DNA from: Desulfosarcina sp.
GTDB lineage: Bacteria > Desulfobacterota > Desulfobacteria > Desulfobacterales > Desulfosarcinaceae
Length of the DNA: 33,372 nucleotides
Reading direction: 5' to 3'
Assembly: GCA_014237405.1 (NCBI GenBank)
Contig: JABZFO010000039.1
Coordinates: 1-33,372, forward strand
Position 1 is the stretch's first letter. Every line of letters begins with the position of its first letter. This document shows, piece by piece, positions 16,870 to 23,843 of this stretch. A model generated the notes under the pieces. That model saw nothing but the letters and a program-made list of their open reading frames with translations, searched no databases and was not told the origin of the DNA. A program made the position numbers and the translations under genes.

Positions 16870-17436
16870 GTGGAAATAACGAACCAGAGCATCAACCCGG
16901 AGGCCATCATCACCCGCTTTTATCCCGGCGGCAGCCGTACCCGGGACCTGCTGCTGCGCCACGGCGAACTGGTGGTTCGCAAGGCGCTTGAAATTCTTGA
17001 CCGGGCCCCGTGGTTGGATGCGGATCGTGAGTTCGTGGTCCAAGCGGCCATGCTCCACGACATCGGCATCGGCCGGACCCGATGCCCGAAACTGGGATGC
17101 ACGGGAACCCTGCCCTATGTGTGCCACGGCGTCGCGGGTCGGGCGATCCTCGACAAACTGGGTATAGGACGGCATGGGCTGGTCTGCGAGCGGCATGTGG
17201 GAGTGGGGATCGGCGCGGATCAGGTCTTACGGCGGAAACTCCCCTTGCCGGCCCGGGATATGTTTCCCCTTTCCGTGGAAGAGCGGCTGATCTGCTACGC
17301 GGATAAATTTTATTCCAAGACAGACAACGGCCGGCATGAAAAGACCATCGATGAAATCACCGCCGGCCTGGCCCGATACGAAGCGGAATATGCGGACCGC
17401 TTCCTGACGCTTCATCGGATGTTTACTTATCAGTAA
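16870..17436 (+). CDS. HD-domain phosphohydrolase
   Basis: 188 residues from a GTG start. It has the HD-superfamily metal ligands: H31 (LLRHGELV), H63-D64 (AAMLHDIGIG), H86 (VCHGVAGRAIL) and H109 (CERHVGVG). Single-domain proteins of this type hydrolyse phosphate from nucleotides or similar substrates; the precise one is not evident. Cys-rich DIGIGRTRCPKLGCTGTLP after the HD pair is shared with many short bacterial HD proteins. The start has no strong ribosome-binding site. It lies between two repeats and probably has its own promoter in the AT-rich 16690-16860 spacer. Confidence 0.85.
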   Translation: MEITNQSINPEAIITRFYPGGSRTRDLLLRHGELVVRKALEILDRAPWLDADREFVVQAAMLHDIGIGRTRCPKLGCTGTLPYVCHGVAGRAILDKLGIGRHGLVCERHVGVGIGADQVLRRKLPLPARDMFPLSVEERLICYADKFYSKTDNGRHEKTIDEITAGLARYEAEYADRFLTLHRMFTYQ

Positions 17437-17484
17437 GAAGTTTGATCTTTTGGATCGGTTTAAACGGCAATTGAAACGTTATTT

Positions 17485-17610
17485 CCCCCTCACCCCGGCC
17501 CTCTCCCCCGAGGGGAGAGGGAGCTGTGTGATGCTGCAATGTTCTACAAATGAATGAAGGTTGTGTTATCGTTCCCCTCGCCCCTTTGGGGAGAGGGCCA
17601 GGGTGAGGGG
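17485..17610. repeat. CCCTCACCC/GGGTGAGGG inverted repeat, family D copy 1
   Basis: CCCCTCACCCCGGCCCTCTC on the left pairs with GAGAGGGCCAGGGTGAGGGG on the right. A second inverted pair (CTCCCCCGAGGGGAGAGG; CCCCTCGCCCCTTTGGGGAG) lies inside. Similar short versions are at 30083-30135 and 31814-31863. This word pair is widespread in bacterial intergenic DNA. Confidence 0.85.
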
Positions 17611-17709
17611 TTATTTTTTCAGGTTTTAGCCCGGGTTGTTAGGTAACGCTTGCGGCGCAACCTGACCCAAGCGGCTTGCACGGCCGACCATAACAGGGAA
17701 AACCACTTT

Positions 17710-18360
17710 ATGAACCCGGAAGATATTCGAGACGCGCTTCGATTCTATTTTATCACCGATGACGCGGTGGATGACTTCAGCGCATTGGAACAGGTGCGCG
17801 TGGCCATTGAAGCCGGTGCCACCATGGTCCAGTACCGCAACAAGTCTTTTTCCCTGGACGCCTTTGAGGAGGTCGATGCCATCTGCCGCCTCTGTCGGGA
17901 AAACCGGGTGCCCTTTGTCGTGAATGACAATGTGCTGCTGGCCAGGGCCGTGGAGGCCGACGGCGTTCACGTGGGCCAGGATGATGCGCCGCCCCGGCTG
18001 GCCCGGCGTGTTGTGGGGCCGCGGGCTATTGTCGGCGTTTCGGTCTCCACCATGGTGGAGTTGGAGCGTACTGATCTGATCCCTTGCGATTACATCGGCA
18101 CCGGCCCCACCTTTCCCACCGGCACCAAAGCCGATGCCAAAGCTGCCCATGGGCTTTCCGGGCTCCGGGATATCGTCAACCGGTCCCCTATTCCGGCAGT
18201 GGCCATCGGCGGCATCGGTCCGGTCAATGCACAGGACTGTTTTGCCCACGGTGCTGCCGGAGTTGCCGTTATCAGCTGCATCACCCGCGCCAACGACCCC
18301 TTTGAAGCCGCTGCGGTGATGGCTGCCGCGTGCGGGGTTCCGGCCAGGGGGACCTGGTGA
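17710..18360 (+). CDS. thiE: thiamine-phosphate synthase
   Basis: 216 residues from ATG 17710 (AGGGA upstream). ThiE joins hydroxymethylpyrimidine diphosphate and thiazole phosphate in thiamine synthesis. Family signatures run in order along the TIM barrel: MVQYRNKSF (diphosphate-binding Arg/Lys), FVVNDNVLLARAVEADGVHV with GQDD (Mg ligand), GVSVST, YIGTGPTFPTGTKADA and AIGGIGPVNA. No other thiamine gene is adjacent and I see no TPP riboswitch upstream. It is followed after 30 bases by a dehydratase gene on the same strand. Confidence 0.94.
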   Translation: MNPEDIRDALRFYFITDDAVDDFSALEQVRVAIEAGATMVQYRNKSFSLDAFEEVDAICRLCRENRVPFVVNDNVLLARAVEADGVHVGQDDAPPRLARRVVGPRAIVGVSVSTMVELERTDLIPCDYIGTGPTFPTGTKADAKAAHGLSGLRDIVNRSPIPAVAIGGIGPVNAQDCFAHGAAGVAVISCITRANDPFEAAAVMAAACGVPARGTW

Positions 18361-18390
18361 TGGACGCATCGATTGTCAACGGAGTCGTCC

Positions 18391-19356
18391 ATGATTGACA
18401 TCCATGGCCTCGCCCTGGCCGCAGAAAAGCGGGTCCGGCCCCACATCCGCCAGACGCCTCTGGAACCGTCCGTTGACCTGGGCCGTGAGAGCGGCGGGCC
18501 GGTATTTCTCAAGCTGGAAAACATCCAGCATACGGGTTCCTTCAAGGTTCGGGGCGCTATCAACCGCCTGATGGCCCTGGATGATGATCAGACAAAGACC
18601 GGCATCATCACCGCATCCTCCGGCAACCACGGCCTGGCTACGGTTTTCGGCCTGAACCGCCTGGGAATAAACGGCGTCATCTACCTCCCCGAGAGCGCTT
18701 CTCCACTGAAGGTTCAGATGCTCGAGAACCTGGGTGCCACGATCCGGTTTCACGGATCGGATTGCGAGGCAACCGAAACCCACGCCCGGCAGCAGGCTGA
18801 GAAGACAGGGCAGGTCTATATCTCTCCCTACAACGATCCGTTCGTGGTGGGCGGGCAGGGGACGGTGGGTCTGGAGATCCTGGACCGACTGCCCCATGTG
18901 GACTGCATCATGGTGTCGGTGGGCGGCGGCGGGCTAATCTCCGGTATTGCCGGGGTTGTGAAGGCGATGCGAAAAGAGACCCGCATCGTTGGATGTCTGC
19001 CTGCGCATTCACCGGTCATGGCCGCATCCGTCAAGGCCGGCCGGATTCTGGATGTCCAAACCCGGGACACCCTTTCCGATGGCACGTCCGGCGGCATCGA
19101 ACCGGGCGCCATCACCTTCGATTCGTGCCGAACCCTGGTGGACGACTGGGTGCTGGTGTCCGAGGGCGAGATCCGCAGTGCCATGACGCGGGTATTCGAA
19201 AACCACCGGCTGGTGATCGAGGGTGCGGCAGGCGTGACAGTGGCCAGCTTTCTTAAAATGGCCCCTCAACTGACTGGAAAAACGGTCGCCCTGGTGATCT
19301 GTGGCGGAAATATCGATGCAGGCTTATTCAAGACCCTTATCTGCCCGTCAGGGTAG
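18391..19356 (+). CDS. threonine/serine dehydratase (PLP, fold type II)
   Basis: ATG 18391 (GGAG 6 bases upstream) gives 321 residues; TTG 18373 is a weaker alternative. The PLP lysine is K52 in GSFKVRGA, the phosphate loop is SSGNHG and the glycine-rich loop is VSVGGGGLISG. It ends shortly after LVICGGNIDAG, so it lacks the C-terminal ACT regulatory domain of biosynthetic IlvA. This fits a catabolic threonine or serine dehydratase, serine racemase or threo-3-hydroxyaspartate dehydratase. The reaction would release ammonia and a 2-keto acid. It probably shares a transcript with thiE. Confidence 0.9.
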   Translation: MIDIHGLALAAEKRVRPHIRQTPLEPSVDLGRESGGPVFLKLENIQHTGSFKVRGAINRLMALDDDQTKTGIITASSGNHGLATVFGLNRLGINGVIYLPESASPLKVQMLENLGATIRFHGSDCEATETHARQQAEKTGQVYISPYNDPFVVGGQGTVGLEILDRLPHVDCIMVSVGGGGLISGIAGVVKAMRKETRIVGCLPAHSPVMAASVKAGRILDVQTRDTLSDGTSGGIEPGAITFDSCRTLVDDWVLVSEGEIRSAMTRVFENHRLVIEGAAGVTVASFLKMAPQLTGKTVALVICGGNIDAGLFKTLICPSG

Positions 19357-19394
19357 AACCGTCACGACATCCCGAGAACGCGCAACATCTTGAT

Positions 19395-19475
19395 GTCATA
19401 CCGGATTTGATCCGGTATCCAGCACCCTGAATCCATCTATAGGTTTTTCGGATACCGGCTTTCGCCGGAATAGCG
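19395..19475. repeat. GATACCGG-type palindromic repeat, family F
   Basis: Two small hairpins, ATACCGG-ATTTGAT-CCGGTAT and ATACCGG-CTTTCG-CCGGAAT, separated by about 35 bases. This word pair is a common dispersed repeat in Proteobacteria; only one copy is visible here. Confidence 0.7.
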
Positions 19476-19514
19476 GCAAAACGGTTTCAACAGCGTTAAG
19501 CGATCTGTAGCCAT

Positions 19515-20436
19515 ATGGGAATCAAAAGACGGTTATTCTATGCGGTGGCCATTCTCGTCGGGACCATGCTGATGGGAAGCATGGGCTACTTTATCATCTT
19601 CGAGGGCAGGTCCAGCTACATCGACTGCCTCTACATGACCGTCATTTCCCTTACCACCGTGGGCTACGGTGAGGTATTGGGGATTACCGGAAACGTCCGC
19701 GCCCAGATCTTCACCATGCTGCTGATCACCTGCGGCATGGGCATCATCCTCTACAGCATCGGTACGCTGACGGCCATGCTGATCGAGGGTGAATTGACCG
19801 GCATGCTCAGGAGAAGAAAAATGGAAAAAAAGATCAATGCCCTGTCCGGCCACTACATCGTCTGCGGTGGTGGAGTGTCGCAAGATCAAGGGCCTTTACC
19901 ATGTTCACGGTGATGCCACCGATGACAAGAACCTGATCGCCGCCGGGATAGAGCGGGCCACCGGCATCACCATCTGCCTGCCGTCGGACAACGACAACCT
20001 TTACATCACCATGACCGCCCGCATGCTCAACCCCACGGCGCGAATCATCAGCCGCATGACCAACAGCCAGCTCGAACCCAAACTCCTCAAGGCCGGCGCC
20101 ACCTCCGTGGTCTCCCCCAATGCCATCGGTGCGTTGCGCATGGCGTCCGAGATGATTCGGCCGGCGGCCGTGGCGTTTCTCGACAACATGCTCAGAAGCG
20201 AGCGCGGAGAGCTGCGTATCCACCAGATTGTCGTCAACGACAACTCTGCTCTGGCGGGAAAGTCGATCATGAAATCCGGCCTTCGTGACCAGTTCAACCT
20301 GCTGCTGCTGGGTGTTCGGCGAAAGGATGGAGAATTTGAATTCCGGCCCCCCAGCTCCTTTGTCCTGGAAGCGGGGATGACCCTAATCGTCATGGGAGAC
20401 ATCGACAATATCAATCGGGCCCGGGAAGCGCTGTAA
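19515..20436 (+). pseudogene. two-TM potassium channel with TrkA-N/TrkA-C domains, internal deletion
   Basis: The N-terminal part is a Kch-type pore: helix at about 8-28, selectivity filter TTVGYGE (48-53) and a second helix (IFTMLLITCGMGIILYSIGT). A RCK/TrkA-N domain begins with GHYIVCGGG. There the frame is lost at GGTGGTGG (19866-19873). A different frame then gives ECRKIKGLYHVHGDATDDKN and the rest of the domain plus a TrkA-C module (LAGKSIMKSGLRDQFNLLLL, LEAGMTLIVMGDIDNI). The middle of the Rossmann fold, about 25-30 residues, is missing. The intact protein would be a ligand-gated K+ channel or efflux regulator of the inner membrane. It is a pseudogene unless the sequence is misassembled here. 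Confidence 0.85.
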
Positions 20437-20474
20437 TCCGTATTTCACCCGAACCGTAGATCTGGGGGTTGTTG

Positions 20475-22142
20475 TTAAGTGGCGTTCTTCACTTCGGTCA
20501 GAAACCGGCCGGCGATGCAGACGGCGGACATGGCGGCCACGCACGCGATGAGTTCGGGCAGGGAAATCTGGCGGTTGAAGTCGCCCAAATGGGGGCCGCT
20601 GGTGATGAGGATGTCCTTCTCGCCCCGTTTCAAGTCGTCAAGCTGACTCGCGTTATAGCTCCGCTCTTTCAGGAAGGCGAAAAACTCGCTGTCGGTCAAC
20701 GCTTGCTGGTCGACCCGGCGCAGCAGTTCGGTCATGTGCCGGTCCACCCCCATCTCCTCGATCATGCAGTGGGTAAGCCGGCCCAGGTCCACCGGCAGTG
20801 CCGCGGATGCCGATGTTCCGGTAAACCCGGTAAAGTAGCTTTCGAACACTTCCACGATCATTGCCTTTAAAACCTGCCTGTCGAAGAGATCTCTCGCATC
20901 CACCGGGTGCCCGTTGTCATCCAGCCCCACTTTCGCTTTGTCCCGGCAGCGGAAATGGCTGCCGGCCACCAGCAGCAGGCTCAAGAAGTGGCTGCCGATG
21001 TGCCGGTACAGGATTCGGCTCCCGCCCCTGAAGGGTTCCAGGTGCTCGAAGTCCCGCAGCCCGGACAACCCGAGGTTGGGAAACGCGCAGGAATCCAGCC
21101 ACCGGTCCAGCCGGCCCGAACGGAACCATTGGTAACGGCCCTGATCATCACGGCGCAACCGCTGGGTGCGGTTGTGAAACAGTGGGATGGGCGCATCGTG
21201 GATAATCCCGTTGGATGCCAGCCTGCCCAGCAGAAATGCGTTACGTCCCAGCATTTCTCGTGCGGACACTGTATCGACCCGATGGTGGTTGGGATAGACG
21301 AAATAGTCCCGGTGGGCGACAAAGGCGATGGCCAACCCATCGGGATGTCTATTGACGGTGTCAGGCGGTGCCACCGGGATGCGGTTGATTCGAAATACCC
21401 GATGGCTTTTAACGTACAGGGGTGTGGGGATGTGAAACCGGCAGCCAACGGCATAGTCCGGTTTCTTCAGCGTTTCCATCCACCGGATCTCTTTTTCCAG
21501 ACCCGCTGCCGTATCTCCTTTTTTAGCCAGTTTAACGACCAGCATACGGTTTTTTTGAGACGTCTCCACCACCAGGCTTCTGCCGATATACCGGGGGATG
21601 CCGGTCAGCGTCAGCTGGTTTTTTGAGAGCAGGCGGGTCCATGACATGGCAGAAGGTGACGGACAGCCGCCATTTTTCAGATGTGGCCCCGTAATGTTGA
21701 CCGGCAGGCTTCCCATGGCTTCGGCCACGCCCCGGTGGGCGCTGCCATCCGTTTTAAGGAGCAGACTGTTAAGGGATGCTAACGCCTGTGATCCCAGTAC
21801 GCCATCATCTTCCGCTGTTGCCATGTCGGTCATTACCGACGCGGCTTCCCGGAAGAGAAAATAGGCCTGCCGGACCCTGCTGAAGGCATTGGATTGCAGG
21901 AGCCGCTCCAGGGCAGAAATGGTATGCCCGTCGAGAACCCCCATGTGCTTTCGCGCCAGTCGGCGAAGGTCGGCGACGGCGTGGTGTTTGGCGATGAAAT
22001 CAAAGCGAGGATCATCCAGGGCGGCTTCGGCCTGGCCTTTCAGGGTGTTAGGATAGTGGACCATACGAATAAGTTTAAAAGATGAACGTCCAACGTCGAG
22101 TGAAAAAACGGATTGCCATGTTTGTCTTCTCCATCCCTCCAT
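20475..22142 (-). CDS. SidJ-related pseudokinase
   Basis: Up to 555 residues. I recognise it as a member of the deltaproteobacterial group related to the kinase-like domain of Legionella SidJ, a calmodulin-dependent glutamylase. An N-terminal helical region (VADLRRLARKHMGVLDGHTI) precedes a kinase-like core with IPRYIGRSLVVET, an ATP-lysine-like strand MLVVKLAKKGD, and a catalytic-loop-like NGIIHDAPIPLFHNRT. A long C-terminal helical part follows. There is no secretion signal. The start is uncertain: ATG 22142 has GGAG nearby and lies 5 bases after the HAD stop, but residues 12-24 are encoded by a family C repeat fragment, so M27 (22064) may be the ancestral start. Activity of non-Legionella members is unknown. 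Confidence 0.68.
   Translation of the reverse strand: MEGWRRQTWQSVFSLDVGRSSFKLIRMVHYPNTLKGQAEAALDDPRFDFIAKHHAVADLRRLARKHMGVLDGHTISALERLLQSNAFSRVRQAYFLFREAASVMTDMATAEDDGVLGSQALASLNSLLLKTDGSAHRGVAEAMGSLPVNITGPHLKNGGCPSPSAMSWTRLLSKNQLTLTGIPRYIGRSLVVETSQKNRMLVVKLAKKGDTAAGLEKEIRWMETLKKPDYAVGCRFHIPTPLYVKSHRVFRINRIPVAPPDTVNRHPDGLAIAFVAHRDYFVYPNHHRVDTVSAREMLGRNAFLLGRLASNGIIHDAPIPLFHNRTQRLRRDDQGRYQWFRSGRLDRWLDSCAFPNLGLSGLRDFEHLEPFRGGSRILYRHIGSHFLSLLLVAGSHFRCRDKAKVGLDDNGHPVDARDLFDRQVLKAMIVEVFESYFTGFTGTSASAALPVDLGRLTHCMIEEMGVDRHMTELLRRVDQQALTDSEFFAFLKERSYNASQLDDLKRGEKDILITSGPHLGDFNRQISLPELIACVAAMSAVCIAGRFLTEVKNAT
22083..22102. repeat. family C repeat fragment inside a coding start
   Basis: TGAACGTCCAACGTCGAG matches one arm of the family C palindromes. 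It lies within the first 25 codons of the pseudokinase frame, suggesting the N-terminus was extended or overwritten by a repeat. Confidence 0.5.
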
Positions 22143-22147
22143 ATCTC

Positions 22148-22768
22148 CTACAGGCCTAGCAGGCCTGCTATTTCAGTTAGATGCCGGATGTGATGATCGG
22201 CCATCAGCGCCGGGTTGCGGTAGGCCACAAAGGGAATGGCGGCGGCCTTGGCCGCCATTTCGTCCACCTGGGAGTCGCCTACATAGATTACCTCCTCGGG
22301 TGAAACCGAAAAGTGGTGGACCACCTTGTTTAGTGCTTCGGGGTGGGGTTTGGGAAACTGCACGTCCAGAGCGCAGACCACCAGGTCGAAAAGGTGGTCG
22401 ATGTGGTTGTCCGCCAGCACACTGGCCATGGTGTCGGTGCGGTTGGTGGCCACCGCTGTTTTAAAACGGGGGCGGAGCGTTTCCAGCAATGGCACCAACC
22501 CCGGTTCCATCTCCATGAACTTCAAGAAGGGCAGGTACCCCAGCTGTCTGCGGTAAGCCTGGGCTGAGTCGCGAGTGGCTTCGTCCCGGATGAGGTAAGC
22601 CAGGGATTCATCGACAGTGTGCATGTGGACGTAGGCCAGCTGTTCCGGCGTCATGGCCGGCAGGTGGAAATGGTCCAGCACGTGGTTGTAGTAAGCCCGG
22701 TTGGCCTCCTGGGAATCGAACATGACGCCGTCGCAGTCAAAGGCAACGACTTTTGGGGGGCGTTTCAC
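22148..22768 (-). CDS. HAD-superfamily phosphatase (phosphoglycolate phosphatase-like)
   Basis: About 206 residues from GTG 22768 (AAGGAG 8 bases upstream; TTG 22774 is too close to it). HAD motif I is VAFDCDGVMFDS (D11, D13), motif II is AVATNRTDTM, motif III includes the KPHPEAL lysine and motif IV is VIYVGDSQVDEMAA. An inserted helical cap lies between motifs I and II, as in Gph/beta-phosphoglucomutase relatives. It should hydrolyse a small phosphate ester; substrate unknown. It lies between a repeat and the pseudokinase, with which it is nearly contiguous, so the two may be cotranscribed. Confidence 0.88.
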   Translation of the reverse strand: MKRPPKVVAFDCDGVMFDSQEANRAYYNHVLDHFHLPAMTPEQLAYVHMHTVDESLAYLIRDEATRDSAQAYRRQLGYLPFLKFMEMEPGLVPLLETLRPRFKTAVATNRTDTMASVLADNHIDHLFDLVVCALDVQFPKPHPEALNKVVHHFSVSPEEVIYVGDSQVDEMAAKAAAIPFVAYRNPALMADHHIRHLTEIAGLLGL

Positions 22769-22800
22769 TGGCAAGACTCCTTGCGGGGTAATCCCTAACT

Positions 22801-22943
22801 AGTGTCCGTCCAGAAACGAGGATTTTCGTTCAAGATCAAGGCGTGCGAAGAATTTTACCACAGGCATATAGTTGATATTCCGAGGATAAAATTTTGAGCA
22901 TAACGCAGAGATTGGGCGAAAAGACCGTTTCTGGATGGGCACT
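22801..22943. repeat. MITE-like repeat, family B intact copy
   Basis: 143 bases with 17-base near-perfect terminal inverted repeats: AGTGTCCGTCCAGAAACG on the left, GTTTCTGGATGGGCACT on the right. The element is flanked by TA on both sides (CTA-GTGTCC...GGGCAC-TAA), like the target duplication of IS630/mariner-type elements. The termini match those of family A although the interiors differ (here TATAGTTGATATTCCGAGGA and GAGCATAACGCAGAG). A degenerate copy is at 7534-7700. Its right TA overlaps the stop codon of the DUF1573 gene. Confidence 0.85.
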
Positions 22944-23745
22944 AACCGTCACTGGCGCTTTTGTTCGTTGGGGTGCGCTTGGGTTGAGGCGCCGCCGAAA
23001 TAATCTGGCCGTACACCGGAACGGTGATCGTGGGCTTGATTTTGCTGTCCGTGGTCAGGATCACCATGTCCGCATATCGGCCGGCGGCAGTTTTCTTGTT
23101 TTCAATGGTCAGGACATAACCGTCTCCATCGGCTTTGCTGAATTCTTTGACATTAACTGCAATATCGTTTCCGTTTCTGGCTTTTGCCGCAAGAATTTTA
23201 AATGGATAAGCCTTTTCGCGGGTGATGGTGATTGCTTTATTAATGTCGGTTCCCACCGGGCCAACCAGCCGGGCGTAGGCCGGTTCCATTCGGGCAAAGC
23301 GCAGTACCTTGCCTGTGATATTCAGCGTGACCGGGGCGTTGGCCGGGTCATTGGTGAAAACATCGATGTTCTTTTTTAGGGTCCTGCCGCCATAGCCGTT
23401 GGTGTTGACTTTGATGCTGATGGCTCCCTCGCCGCCGGCGGGGATCTGCCTCGGGTAAGAGGCGACCGAGCACCCTCAGCCGGTTTTGACTTTGGTTATG
23501 GCAAGGGGTCCGTTACCCGTATTTTTAATCGTAAAGTCATGGATGACCTGTGTGCCGTCCACCACCGGGTCGAATTCATATTTTAGTTCGGGCAATACAG
23601 CGCCGGGCTTTTCAGAGGCCGCGACGGCGGATAATGCCTGACTGGTTGAATCCTTGCCGGTGGCCTGATCCGCCGCACCGACGGTTGCCGCTACGCCCCA
23701 CAGCATCACGAGCATTGCTGTGAATGCGAGAATACGGACATTCAT
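22942..23745 (-). CDS. exported DUF1573 protein with in-frame UGA, probable selenoprotein
   Basis: A single open frame of 267 residues from ATG 23745 (AAGGAG 8 bases upstream) to TAG 22942-22944 is interrupted only by TGA at 23476-23478, codon 90. Reading that UGA as selenocysteine (U) gives ITKVKTG-U-GCSVASYPRQIP followed by AGGEGAISIKVNTNGYGGRT and VFTNDPANAPVTLNITGKV. That is the DUF1573 immunoglobulin-like pattern, whose hallmark is V-x(2)-S/T-C-G-C-T; U stands where the first cysteine of CGC is expected. Homology continues on both sides with no frame change, which argues against random decay. MNVRILAFTAMLVMLWGVAA is a signal peptide, so the product is periplasmic. DUF1573 proteins lack a settled function; U-G-C suggests a redox or metal site. 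A nonsense mutation is the alternative. Confidence 0.75.
23448..23463 (-). promoter_or_regulatory. hairpin 12 nt after the in-frame UGA (possible bacterial SECIS)
   Basis: On the mRNA, GCCTC-TTACCC-GAGGC starts 12 bases after the UGA. It lies within a wider partial stem (CTCG...CGAG and CGCC...GGCG). Bacterial SECIS hairpins lie at about this distance, but the loop here lacks the usual G, so the assignment is tentative. Confidence 0.35.
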
Positions 23746-23843
23746 GGGGTGCTCTCCTTGTTGGAAAATGCGCAGGTAAATGTCGCTTTTTCGGGTAATT
23801 GACCAAGACACTATGTTTAAGCCTCGGCGCTGATTCTGTCAAG

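Noticed and set aside
17485..17610. CRISPR-like array
   Set aside because: The repeated words are inverted arms of hairpins, not regularly spaced direct repeats with unique spacers. No cas gene is present.
17640..17709. TPP riboswitch upstream of thiE
   Set aside because: The conserved CTGAGA and ACCC-GAACCTGATC-type elements are absent.
19911..19913. Selenocysteine readthrough in the K+ channel
   Set aside because: Homology resumes in a different frame before this stop, so it is a frameshift/deletion, not recoding.
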